DNA from: Prorocentrum cordatum
Taxonomy: Eukaryota; Sar; Dinophyceae; Prorocentrales; Prorocentraceae
Length of the DNA: 64,000 bases
Assembly: GCA_963575745.1 (NCBI GenBank)
Contig: CAUYUJ010008591.1
Location: 424,075-488,074 of the forward strand
Reading direction: 5' to 3'
Shown piece by piece: positions 41,171 through 49,466 of the stretch. Within the stretch, counting starts at the first letter, position 1. Each line of letters opens with the position of its first letter. Both the position numbers and the translations under genes were made by a program. The notes beneath the pieces were generated by a model that was not told where the DNA came from, did not search any database, and saw nothing but the letters and a program-made list of their open reading frames with translations.

Positions 41171-41284
41171 CTTCTTCTCCTCTTCCTCCTCTTCCTCCTC
41201 TTCCTCCTCTTCCTCCTCTTCCTTCTCTTCCTTCTCTTCCTTCTCTTCCTTCTCTTCCTTCTCTTCCTTCCTCCTCTTCCTTCC
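41171..41284 (+). repeat. TTCCTCC / TTCCTTCTC minisatellite
   Basis: Tandem CTTCCTCCT units changing to CTTCCTTCT units, ending at palindrome 4. Confidence 0.9.
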
Positions 41285-41331
41285 CCCTTCCAGAAACCCG
41301 GAAATCCAGATTTCCGGGTTTCTGGAAGGGG
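41284..41331. repeat. AACCCGGAAATC palindrome 4 (longest)
   Basis: Perfect palindrome with 23-bp arms (CCCCTTCCAGAAACCCGG then AAATC, and the inverse) around a CA spacer. It is the longest perfect member of the family and a strong cruciform or hairpin candidate. Confidence 0.92.
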
Positions 41332-41351
41332 AGGCCGAAGGTCTCCCCAAG

Positions 41352-41381
41352 AAAACCCGGAAATCGAGATTTCCGGGTTTT
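41352..41381. repeat. AACCCGGAAATC palindrome 5
   Basis: Perfect 14-bp arms AAAACCCGGAAATC / GATTTCCGGGTTTT around GA, just before the assembly gap. Confidence 0.9.
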
Positions 41382-41400
41382 GTGATCGTGATCCCCGGGT

Positions 41401-41500
41401 NNNNNNNNNNNNNNNNNNNNNNNNNNNNNNNNNNNNNNNNNNNNNNNNNNNNNNNNNNNNNNNNNNNNNNNNNNNNNNNNNNNNNNNNNNNNNNNNNNNN
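41401..41500. other. assembly gap (100 N)
   Basis: Exactly 100 undetermined bases, the conventional size for an unknown-length scaffold gap. It lies beside palindromes and CT repeats, which probably caused the break. Linkage across it is only as good as the scaffolding. Confidence 0.99.
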
Positions 41501-41759
41501 GGCGGGTGGAGGGGGGTGGAAAGGGGGGGGGGGTTGCAAAAGCGCAAATGCGTTTTCAGTTTTTTCTGGAAACAATGTGGGCAAGATTCCCCCGAGGGGC
41601 TTCTCGCGCCCCTCGCAATAGCCGCAAGATGGCACCAAGACCAGGTCAATCAATTGGGCCGCACCGTGGGCCCCACGAGAAATCAACGACAAGCCCGATA
41701 TCGGCCCGAGAGGCCCCCGAGAAAACGTGCCCGAGGCCACTCTTAAACTGCATGATTCC

Positions 41760-42125
41760 ACCGTTACCGCCATCACCAGCAGAAGCATGAGCAGCAACGC
41801 CACAACCGCCAGCAACCGCATTTGCGTAAGCATGAGCACCATCAGCACCACCACAATCACCAGCACCAGCAACACAACCAACATCAGCACCGCCACCAGC
41901 ACCCGCAGCAGCATCAGTTGCAGCACAAACGTCAGCATCACCAGCACCAACAGCAGCGCCACCAGCACCCGCAACACCACGAGAATCAGCAACACAAACA
42001 GCAACACCAGCAGCAGCAGCACCGCCACCATCAGCAGCAACACCAACACCATCGCATAAGCAGCGTCACCAGCAGCAGCAGCATCATCATCACCACAAGC
42101 AACAGCACCAACACCATCACCGACT
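41760..42125 (+). repeat. CAGCAC/CACCAG minisatellite
   Basis: A/C-rich degenerate triplet field (CAGCAACACCAGCACC). It would read as poly-Thr/Ser, poly-His/Gln or poly-Pro/Ala; none is called a gene. Confidence 0.85.
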
Positions 42126-42144
42126 TCACGAGAAAAAGCCACCC

Positions 42145-42205
42145 GCGCGCGCGCGGGTGACCATGGTGACCAGCGCGCGCGCGCGCGCGCGAGCGCGCGC
42201 GTCGG
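42145..42205. repeat. GCGC alternating tract
   Basis: Two (GC)n tracts separated by GGTGACCATGGTGACC, itself nearly palindromic. A candidate Z-DNA or cruciform region. Similar GCGCGCGCG tracts recur at 42220, 42345, 42485, 43165 and 43860. Confidence 0.8.
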
Positions 42206-42215
42206 AGTTCAGTAT

Positions 42216-42610
42216 TGCGCGCGCGTCGGGGTTCTGTATTGTCCACAATAAAAGGTTACATATGATGCCACAGGCTGAATTCAAACTTTCTGCTGTTCCC
42301 TAAAAGGGGCGCGTTGGCCTATTGTGGACAATACAGACCTCCGACGCGCGCGCGCGCGTTAATGAGTTTGTCCACAAGAAAAGCCGACATACAATTCCAA
42401 AAATTGAATTCAAAAATTATGTTGCGTTTTAAAGAGACGGGCGCGTCGACTTTTCCAATGTGCATGGACAATACATAGCTCCGACGCGCGCGAGTTGAGA
42501 GTTCTAAGATATTGTCCGCAACATGTGATTCCTCTAACTGAATTCAACATTTCTGTATGTCTTTAAAGAGTCTTGGTTTAAGTGACTTTCCAACTCTCAT
42601 GGCTCGTGGC
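42216..42610. repeat. tandem diverged element with TTGTCCACAA motif
   Basis: Three diverged units of about 120-140 bp (near 42230, 42369 and 42510). Each starts TATTGTCCACAA-like, contains CTGAATTCAAA...TT and TTTAAAGAG..GGCGCG, and ends with GGACAATACA..CTCCGACGCGCGCG-like sequence. The GTATTGTCCACAATA start and TATTGTGGACAATAC end are inverted, so unit 1 is a hairpin. A fourth copy is at 43256-43375. Confidence 0.72.
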
Positions 42611-42684
42611 TCATGGTGCCATTGTGGTTTTTGTGGTTTCATCGAAGAGCACGCATGGTGGGCATCTCCCAAGATACATCGTAG

Positions 42685-42960
42685 CTTCCCGCAGCGGAAC
42701 CCATAAATTCCCAAATGGGACACATAGATTCCTGCAGGTGTACCCATAGACCCCCGATGCAGAAACCATTATATAGTTCCCGACGGGAACCCAACTCCCG
42801 CTCGTGAACCCATATAATCTTTCCGCAAGGGAACCCGTATATTCCCAGAGAAGCCTAGATTCTTGCAGGGGGCGCCATAAATTCCCGCATGGAAACTCAT
42901 GGACACCCAATATACATCCCCGAAAGTCCGAAGGGAGCCCGTAAGTTCCAAGCCCTTGCC
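42685..42960. repeat. ~25-30-bp degenerate repeat, CCCATAAATTCCCGCAGGGGAA
   Basis: About nine units of the form ACCCATA.ATTCCCGCA.GGGA with much variation, each containing an inverted TTCCCG..GGGAA pair, so every unit can form a small hairpin. Confidence 0.65.
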
Positions 42961-43255
42961 CTTGTCCTTCTCCTCCTCCCCTGCTGGCATCATATTTTTC
43001 GTCATTGCCCTCCTCCTTCTCCTCTTCACCCAATGTCAACCCCTGTTGCGGCCATGTGGCGATGCGCGTGACGCGCCAGGACCCAAGCGCAAGGTCCAAG
43101 CGCGCCAGTCTATCGGCATCGAACGCCCAACCGCGTACAACAAGGCAAAATTCCCCGCGCGCGTGGACGCGCGCGCTAAAATGAACCCTCAACGGTGACC
43201 GAACGGATTTCGGGTGACCCGCGATCGCGGGTGACCCCGCGCTCGCGCGGGGAGT

Positions 43256-43375
43256 TCTGCATTGTCCACAATGCAGAAGCCGACGTGTACTTCCAAGAAC
43301 TGAACTCAAAACATCTGTGTCCCTTTAAAGAGGCCAGCGGGGCGTGCAGGCTTTGCTTATTGCGCGGGTCTTTGC
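43256..43375. repeat. fourth copy of the TTGTCCACAA element
   Basis: Shares TTCTGCATTGTCCACAATGC, CTGAACTCAAAACATCTGTG and CCCTTTAAAGAGGCC with the 42216-42610 units. A fragment related to the right end (GCGCAATACAGAACTCCCCG) is at 43837. Confidence 0.65.
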
Positions 43376-43499
43376 ACCTGCGGCCCCACATAGAAGCGTC
43401 GTCGTCGGTCGGCACGTCGGTCGGTCGGTCGTCGTCGTCGTAGTCGTTGTCGTCGGTTGCCGTCGGCGCGGGTCGAATGCACAAGCGGTGGAGGGGGGA

Positions 43500-43635
43500 T
43501 AAGGGGGGGGGGGGGGTGCTGTGGGGCGATGCGGGGTGCGAGGGGCGGAGGGGGGAGGGGAGGGGAAGGGCGGGGAGGAGGGGAGAGGGGTGTGGGTGTG
43601 GTGTGGGGGTGGGGAGGGGGGGGGGGGGGGCGACA
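43500..43635 (+). repeat. G-rich tract
   Basis: Runs of 4-14 G separated by GA/GT, e.g. GGGGAGGGGAGGGGAAGGG; quadruplex-capable and non-coding. Confidence 0.8.
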
Positions 43636-43785
43636 GCGCCGATTACGTTGAATGGCAGCGTTGTGTCTGATCGATCGGGGCGCTGATCGGGCGATGCCTC
43701 ATCCCTCATGAACCATGAGGGGCTTATCTAATCACCCTTACCGTCCTCCACCACTGCAAATTTTGGGCAATGGTAACCAGTACAC

Positions 43786-43820
43786 ACAATATATATATAT
43801 ATGTATATATATATATATGT
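43786..43820. repeat. TA dinucleotide tract
   Basis: ATATATATATGTATATATATATAT, about 35 bp. Confidence 0.9.
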
Positions 43821-44000
43821 TCTGGCGCATCTTGTGGATTCGGCGCAATACAGAACTCCCCGCGCGCGCGCAAGGGGAGGAACGGGGATGGGGGGGGAGC
43901 CAGAGTGTTCGGCGTTGGCCGCATCCAGCCCACCAGACCAAGATGACCTTCAAATGACTTAAGATAGCCCAAACACCCGAACGCACGGTGAGAGGGGCAA

Positions 44001-44200
44001 TGCATGTGGTGCGGTTTATGTGCATGGTGCAGCCACTGTCAGCCATCGTGGGCCCCAAGCAGCTTATGTAGTGCACTCTCTGTGGTGCAGTCTATGTGGT
44101 GCAATCTATGCGGTATGTGGTGCAGTCTATGCGGTGCAGTCTATTTCGGCCGTACTGGCCCCAAATGGTGCACTCTATGTGGTCTAGGATGTATGTGTTT
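44001..44200 (+). repeat. GTGGTGCAGTCTATG-type degenerate repeat
   Basis: About eight ~15-20-bp units of TGTGGTGCAGTCTATGTGG / TGGTGCACTCTATG, including two copies of a GGCC..GTGGCC/GCCGTACTGGCCCC-like spacer. Confidence 0.65.
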
Positions 44201-44251
44201 GGCTCGTTTAGTTGGCTGGTCCGTGTATGAATGTAAATATATGTTAATATT

Positions 44252-44302
44252 TCACACGCCAAGGCTGGTCGCCGCGGCTCCGCGTCTGGACGCGGCTCGA
44301 AG
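44252..44302. repeat. left direct repeat flanking the 44603-45358 gene
   Basis: TTCACACGCCAAGGCTGGTC then GCCGCGGCTCCGCGTCTGGACGCGG. The same sequence, about 85% identical, lies at 45405-45462 in the same orientation. The pair brackets the coiled-coil ORF. Confidence 0.75.
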
Positions 44303-44339
44303 CGTAGTTGCCGAGAGCCGAGAGGGGGGTGGGAAACAT

Positions 44340-44500
44340 GTAACGGCGCGAAGATACGCGTCGCGAAGATAAATAAGCGCAAATATTTGGGGCACGAGTG
44401 CCGAATGCCACGGCGCGAAGATAAGCACGGCACGAGTGCCGAATACCACGGCACGAGTGCCAGACACGGCAAGCGAAGATAAGCGGCGCGAAGATACGAT
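44340..44500 (+). repeat. GCGCGAAGATAAG / GGCACGAGTGCC repeats
   Basis: Interspersed copies of GCGAAGATAAG and the palindrome GGCACGAGTGCC (at least four). The GAAGATAAG word is also the core of the array at 45640-45782, upstream of the second ORF, so both plus-strand ORFs share this upstream motif. Confidence 0.7.
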
Positions 44501-44602
44501 GCTTAATTACAATTACAATTATTAAACCGATGCCGCTTTGGCCCAAATGTACTTGACCGCGCGGTCGAGGTCCTTCAAGGAATGCGGGCGTGAGAGGGCG
44601 GC

Positions 44603-45358
44603 ATGGCCGCCCATCGTGGCCGCCGACGCCGCGGCGGCCATGACAAGGGCCGCGGCGGCGTGACGCCGACTGTGAAACGCCGACAGTGCAGGGCGCGGGC
44701 GAGCCAGAGAAAGAAAGCGGCACTCTCGGAGCTCTCGGCGCTACTTGCAGAAGCGGTGCCAGCCCCGTGCTCGGGAGAATCTTGCAGGAACGTTGGCAGC
44801 GTTGCCATCTCCGAGCTCTCGGCGTCCGACTCGGTCTGGTGCGCCAGGTCTGTGTCACCTTGCTCGCCGCGCCCGAGGGCCAGGGCGCCGCGCCCCGCCG
44901 CAGCGCAGCGCGGCGCTCCACCGCGGCGCGGGGCACGCCGCTCGAGGTCAAGGACGCCGCGCTCCGCCGTCGCGATCGAGGCCCAGGACACCGAGGCATG
45001 CGAGCTCGCCCTCGAGCGCATGGAGGAGATGGATCTGCGGATGCGCGAGATGCAGCTGCGCAGGGCAGCGCGGGAGGAGAGGATGGACGCACTGGAGGAC
45101 CAGCTCCAGCAGGCGAGGGCAATGCTGGGCGCGATGTGGCATGAGCGACAGGACGCACTAGACACGCACGACGCCACCGAGGCCAGAGCCGTCGATGTCG
45201 CCATAGAGGCATGCGAGGACTCGGTCATAGATCGCACCCGGCGACTGATTATGGCAGAGGTGCACTACAACGCCGTGGAGCGTATGATTCGGTATCGTAC
45301 TCAGCATTCTCAGCCGACCGCGGTCGATGGCCCTGGCGACGACGCCGCCTGGCAGTGA
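44603..45358 (+). CDS. unknown coiled-coil protein, 251 aa
   Basis: Intronless ORF starting at the ATG in GGCATGGCC and ending with TGA. The basic N-terminus (residues 1-40) could target nucleus or nucleic acid; the middle (85-125) is Pro/Arg/Ser-rich; residues about 128-235 are a continuous charged helix with heptads (ACELALERMEEMDLRMREMQ, then MDALEDQLQQARAMLGAMWH). The C-terminus is acidic. No family is recognised. Direct repeats of ~50 bp on either side and a shared upstream GAAGATAAG motif suggest that the ORF sits in a duplicated or mobile unit with the next gene. Moderately confident that it is expressed as protein, because the helical composition is confined to this one frame. Confidence 0.6.
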   Translation: MAAHRGRRRRGGHDKGRGGVTPTVKRRQCRARASQRKKAALSELSALLAEAVPAPCSGESCRNVGSVAISELSASDSVWCARSVSPCSPRPRARAPRPAAAQRGAPPRRGARRSRSRTPRSAVAIEAQDTEACELALERMEEMDLRMREMQLRRAAREERMDALEDQLQQARAMLGAMWHERQDALDTHDATEARAVDVAIEACEDSVIDRTRRLIMAEVHYNAVERMIRYRTQHSQPTAVDGPGDDAAWQ

Positions 45359-45404
45359 GGGGCGCCCAGTTAGAGCGCATGTGTTCTTAGATTCCTTTTC
45401 AGGC

Positions 45405-45462
45405 GTTCACGCGCCAGGACTGGTCGCCGCGGGCCGCGGCTCCGCGTCTGGACGCGGTCCGA
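45405..45462. repeat. right direct repeat flanking the 44603-45358 gene
   Basis: TTCACGCGCCAGGACTGGTC then GCCGCGGGCCGCGGCTCCGCG and GTCTGGACGCGG, matching 44252-44302 in the same orientation with a 6-bp insertion. Confidence 0.75.
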
Positions 45463-45634
45463 AAAATGAACAACAACAAACAATAGTGTTAAGCAATGTG
45501 TTCAAATATAAGACCGTCGAATGCCAGGCAAGATAACTGGCGGTGCGTAGCGCGCGCGCCACTGCTCGCAAGTGCAAGCATTGCTTGGGTTAGGCACGAG
45601 CGCGCGCGCTCTCTGAACCCAACCGCGCGCGATA

Positions 45635-45782
45635 AGGAAGCGCGAAGATAGGAAGATAAGGAAGCGCGAAGATAAGAAGCGCGATGGTAAGAATCGCACA
45701 GATAAGGCAGCGCGAAGATAAGGAAGCGCGAAGATAAGAAGCGCGATGGTCAGAATCGCACAGATAAGCAATGCAAATATAA
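45635..45782 (+). repeat. GCGCGAAGATAAGGAA tandem array
   Basis: About ten 12-16-bp units alternating GAAGCGCGAAGATAAG and GCGATGGTAAGAATCGCACA; the second type repeats with a ~60-bp period. It directly precedes the Arg/Ser-rich ORF, whose candidate first ATG (45746) lies inside the array. Confidence 0.8.
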
Positions 45783-46447
45783 GATGCGCAAAGATGCTGG
45801 TCGTTGCGGTTCAGGTTGGCAGCATGGGGTCCAAGAACGCCCCCATCACGCCGCCATTGCACCGCCGTCCCTCGCCGAGCGCGCAGCCGCAGTCGCAGCT
45901 GCGGCGGTCCGCTCGGCGAGCGGCCGCGGCGCAGCCGCAGCGCAACCGCAGTCGCAGTCGCAGCCGCGTTCCGCGGCCGCGGCGCAGCCGCAGCCGCTGT
46001 CGCTGCCGCAGTCGCAGCCGCGCTCCGCGGCCGCGGCGCAGCCGCAGCCGCCCGCGGCGGCGATCGCCATGCCTCGAGAAGGCAGGCCCGCAGTCTTGCC
46101 GTCGCAAGCCCCGAGGAGCTATGCCCACAGCCTCGGGTCGCAGCCGCAGTCGCTGCCCGCAGCCTTGCCGTCGCAGGTCTCGAAGTGAAAAGCCCGCATC
46201 CTCGAATCGCAGCCGCAGTCGCAGCCCGCGGCCTTACCGCCGTCGGCGAGGAGGCAAGAAACATCGTCGCGGCGTGCACAGAGCTTACGGCTTCATTATG
46301 GCCCCATGGATCCAAACGTGGGATCGGCCGCTGCAGCGGGAGATGATATCCGACCAGGGCTTACAAGAGGTGAACCCCGCGGACGGGCCCGATGACGAGA
46401 TCTGGATGGACTCCGAGGACTGGTCCTTTGACGAGATCAAGGGCTAG
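45746..46447 (+). CDS. Arg/Ser-rich protein with acidic tail, 233 aa
   Basis: ORF from ATG 45746 (in the repeat array) or, perhaps more likely, ATG 45824 (MGSKNAP...). Residues ~45-175 are dominated by RSRSR and PRPRR units, as in SR-type splicing or RNA-binding proteins. The last ~60 residues change character to an ordered, Trp-containing acidic end (WIQTWDRPLQREMISDQGLQ then EIWMDSEDWSFDEIKG) that no other frame matches. Ends in TAG. No RRM is visible, so it is SR-like only by composition. The long GCAGCCGCAGTCG repeat underlying the RS region keeps all frames open, so the frame choice rests on the C-terminus. Confidence 0.5.
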   Translation: MVRIAQISNANIRCAKMLVVAVQVGSMGSKNAPITPPLHRRPSPSAQPQSQLRRSARRAAAAQPQRNRSRSRSRVPRPRRSRSRCRCRSRSRAPRPRRSRSRPRRRSPCLEKAGPQSCRRKPRGAMPTASGRSRSRCPQPCRRRSRSEKPASSNRSRSRSPRPYRRRRGGKKHRRGVHRAYGFIMAPWIQTWDRPLQREMISDQGLQEVNPADGPDDEIWMDSEDWSFDEIKG

Positions 46448-46570
46448 ATCATTTGCGCGCGAACGCCGACTTTGCTGTGACTGGCAACTGCCGATGTTGA
46501 CTCGCAACTGCCACTCTGCTCTGTTGTGACGCCGCTCGAGGGCTAGACCATCGGCGCAAACGCCGCCTCT
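46448..46570 (+). repeat. short duplication after the Arg/Ser-rich ORF
   Basis: The phrase GAGGGCTAGACCATCGGCGC (46536) repeats the end of the ORF and its continuation (AAGGGCTAGATCATTTGCGC, 46438), followed in both cases by AACGCCGACT/AACGCCGCCT. A ~98-bp imperfect tandem duplication that includes the stop codon. Confidence 0.6.
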
Positions 46571-47205
46571 GCTAGGACTGCAGATGGAGGGGTGATTGCG
46601 ATGCTCGCGGGGGCTGGCCTGACCGCGCTTATCATATTAGCTGCAGCGCCCGCGCTGGTGGTTTGAGCCAATAGTGCATACAGTACACTATAAGTTTTAA
46701 GTACATTGTATATGGATGGCGGCTCCTCATCACAGCGGAAATCCGAATGCCACGCGCATGAGGTGCGTGTCTTGCAGTCAGGGGAGTGGAACACGACTCT
46801 TGCTGCTTATATTGCTAATCACCGCTGGGGCCCCAGCAAGAGATCGCTGACGAAAATTCCGACCCATGTTCCTCGCTCCTCCAGCCCCCAATTCCAATTC
46901 CCAACGCCCATGCTCCCACCGCCATCGCTTGCCACCATTTCCCCTCCTTGTCTTTCCACCTACCGCACCCAGACACTCCTTCTTGCCATCGCCTTCCGCC
47001 GCTTTATGCGGCGCGCGCGCCACGTAGCGAACGCACGCGTGCGGGGGCTGGAAAGCGATGATCGCTGCGAAATTCGGAAAGGGTTGACATATCCCACAAG
47101 CCCTCTGGGCGTAGGTGGTTTAGGGAGTTTCCTCTTCCAACCTCCTTCTTCCCCTTCGGGGAGGGGTTTACCCCTCCCCCCTTGCCCTCTCCCATGGACC
47201 TGGAC
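46571..47205. other. gene-poor stretch
   Basis: Lower-GC, unique sequence with short frames on both strands only. Nothing recognised. Confidence 0.4.
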
Positions 47206-47209
47206 AGGG

Positions 47210-47900
47210 CGCCCCGCGAGGTTTCAGAGGGTAGTTCGCCAAAGACGGCTCCAAGAGCGCCTCGGAGAGCCTATAAGATGAGCTCCAAGATGGCCCAAGA
47301 TAGCCGAAGATGCCTCAATATGGCTCCGAAGATGCTCCAAGAGGTCCCAAGACCGCCCCAAAGCTCCAAGAGGCCCCCCAATATGCCAAAATCTTTCAAA
47401 CACCTTCGGAAAACCAATGATGTTCTGCTTCTCGCCTTTTCGCTTCCGATGGCCATCCGAGGCTTCAAGATGGCCCCAAAATGGCCCAAAAGGGACACAA
47501 GCGGGGCCCAAGAGAGCCCCAAGACGGCCCCAAGAGCGCCCAAGAGCGCTCCAAGAGCGCCCCAAGAGGGGTCCAAGAGGCGATTCTGGGGGCTCTAAAG
47601 GGGCAAGGCTAATTAAGGGGCCCCTCTTCTTTGATCGATCTCCTTCAAGATTGCCCCAAGAGGCGCCCAGGAGGCTTCCAGAGGCGCAAAGATTGCCTCC
47701 AAGATGGCCCCAATAGGCTCTCATAAGATGCTCCCAAGAGGGCCCCAAGAGGACCCAAGACCCCCTTCCCCCCCCCCCCCCCCCCCCCGCTCCCCGACGT
47801 CACCAGACGCCCGCTGGACCCCAGGACCGCCAGGAGACGCCCAAGAGGCCTCCAAGAAGCGCCCAAGAGATATCCCAAGAGGCTCCGACAGGCATCCCAG
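47210..47900. repeat. CCAAGAGGCCCC minisatellite (inverse of the TTGGGGGCCTC unit)
   Basis: Field of CCCCAAGAGGC / GCCCAAGAGCGCC units, the complement of the minisatellite at 34920-38830. It includes a 22-base C-run near 47767-47788 and ends in a CTC tract at 47915-48060. Confidence 0.78.
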
Positions 47901-48312
47901 AGACCTTTGGCCATTTTGCTCGCCCTCCTCCTCCTCCTGCTCATCCGTCTTCCGTCATCCGTCCTCCTCCTTCTCCTCATCCTCCTTCTCTTCCTCCTCC
48001 TCCTATTCATTTTCCTTCTCCCCACTCCCTCATCCATCCAACCAGCATCCTCCGTCTCCTCCTTCCTCCTTCGCACGGTTCGGCTGCCCCCCTCCTTGCT
48101 CCCGCATTTCCCTGATCACCTCAACTCGCCTGGGCGTTGTTTCTGGATGGGCTGACGGTGATGCGCGAAGCGTCTAGACTTTTGCAACAGCTCCGATTGG
48201 ACATGCAACGAAATCTGTTTGTCCTACCCGTCCCCCCTCGGCGACACTGCATTGCTGCATCCGCCAATGCCTATGCTAGGATAGACTGCTGTGCGCACGC
48301 GCATCCCAACGT

Positions 48313-49101
48313 TCACTCCTGCGACTCCAACTGCGGGATATCGCCGCCGCCATCGTCGTCATCGGCGTTGCCGTCGTAGACCGTCCAACCACGTTTGGGA
48401 ATATCGCCCGTAAGGGTCTCAATCGCTGTCTCAATGTCGGCGAGTTCCATGGTTTTTGGTTTCTGGTACTGCAAGTGCTTGCGCCCGTCTGCATCCTTGC
48501 ACTGCAGGAATATAGACTTCCTGCGGTAATCGAACTTCGCCTCTGGCGTGGGCAATTCAATGCGATCCTCTGGGCGCTTGCGCTTGAGCGGCTTCACAGG
48601 CGTTGGCTGCAAGGCCGACGCCGTCGCCACCTTCTGGAGCCAAGTGAGATTCTCCACGGTCAGCTCAACACATGGCACCCTCAATGGCATGAGCTCCACG
48701 GTCATCTTCATATTGAAGGTCGCGCCCTCGTTGCAAGTCAAAGCCACGCTGGTAACATAGGGCAAGTCGTCGGGATTCACCGCCATCCTGTTTAAGCCAT
48801 CTGGGAGAGCGGGTGGCTTCTCGCACGGGTTGCACGCATGCAAGTGGGCAAGTAAGACCTCGTCCACGCGAGTGTTCCTCGCCTTGCGCAAATCCTCCAG
48901 GATGCAGCTCTTGCTCCAGTACTTGGCCTTGCCCTCGTGGGATAGGCCGAGTAAGACAGCGAGAGGTCTATCTGTCTGCCTGAGCTCGACGTACGTAGCT
49001 CCATCGATCGTCTTGGTGTTCTGGGGCACCCACGTGCGGACGTGCTTCATGTCCGCGGCATGATATTGGACCACGGGCTTCGCCTCGATCGTGAACGACA
49101 T
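48313..49101 (-). CDS. unknown protein, 262 aa
   Basis: ORF with ATG at 49101 (MSFTIEAKPVVQYHAADMKH) and TGA at 48313; the upstream extension uses only a TTG. The protein has a balanced, globular composition (VRTWVPQNTKTIDGATYVEL, HACNPCEKPPALPDGLNRMA), a C-x2-C-type pair in HACNPC, a basic KPLKRKRPEDR patch that could be a nuclear signal, and an Asp-rich tail. No family is recognised. It is codirectional with the next upstream gene, 365 bp away, and the two have similar size, composition and Lys/Pro patterns, so they may belong to one gene cluster or one unknown mobile element. No intron is needed. Confidence 0.68.
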   Translation of the reverse strand: MSFTIEAKPVVQYHAADMKHVRTWVPQNTKTIDGATYVELRQTDRPLAVLLGLSHEGKAKYWSKSCILEDLRKARNTRVDEVLLAHLHACNPCEKPPALPDGLNRMAVNPDDLPYVTSVALTCNEGATFNMKMTVELMPLRVPCVELTVENLTWLQKVATASALQPTPVKPLKRKRPEDRIELPTPEAKFDYRRKSIFLQCKDADGRKHLQYQKPKTMELADIETAIETLTGDIPKRGWTVYDGNADDDDGGGDIPQLESQE

Positions 49102-49466
49102 CGGCGCGCGTGAAAACAGCCGCGCGAACCCCCCCGCGGCGGCCGAGCGCAACCTCGCTTGATCACTGACGGCTTGTCACTGCAATCGAGCCCGCGCCCA
49201 GCCGCAGCGACGAGGCTTGGACCAGCGCTGCCGCTGCCCCCTCCCCCATCCCCCTCACCCCGCGCGAGCGCATGCGAGCTGTTTTTGTTTCTCCTGCAAG
49301 CGCTGAAAGAGAAGAATACGCCATGTGTCCAGAGGACGCCGTGTGTCCTGCAAGCGCTAAAGGAAATCCGCAATAATAATACCATTGTCTCCTTAATCGG
49401 CGTGCCGCCCCACCGACCTGAGATCGCGGCACAAGTGTCTAATAAGCTCGGCTCCGCGAGCCACGA
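49102..49466. other. intergenic spacer
   Basis: Spacer between two minus-strand genes. It contains a short inverted phrase (GCAAGCGCTGAAAGAGAAG and GCAAGCGCTAAAGGAAATC) repeated about 58 bp apart, with CCATGTGTCCAGAGGACGCC between them. Confidence 0.5.
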
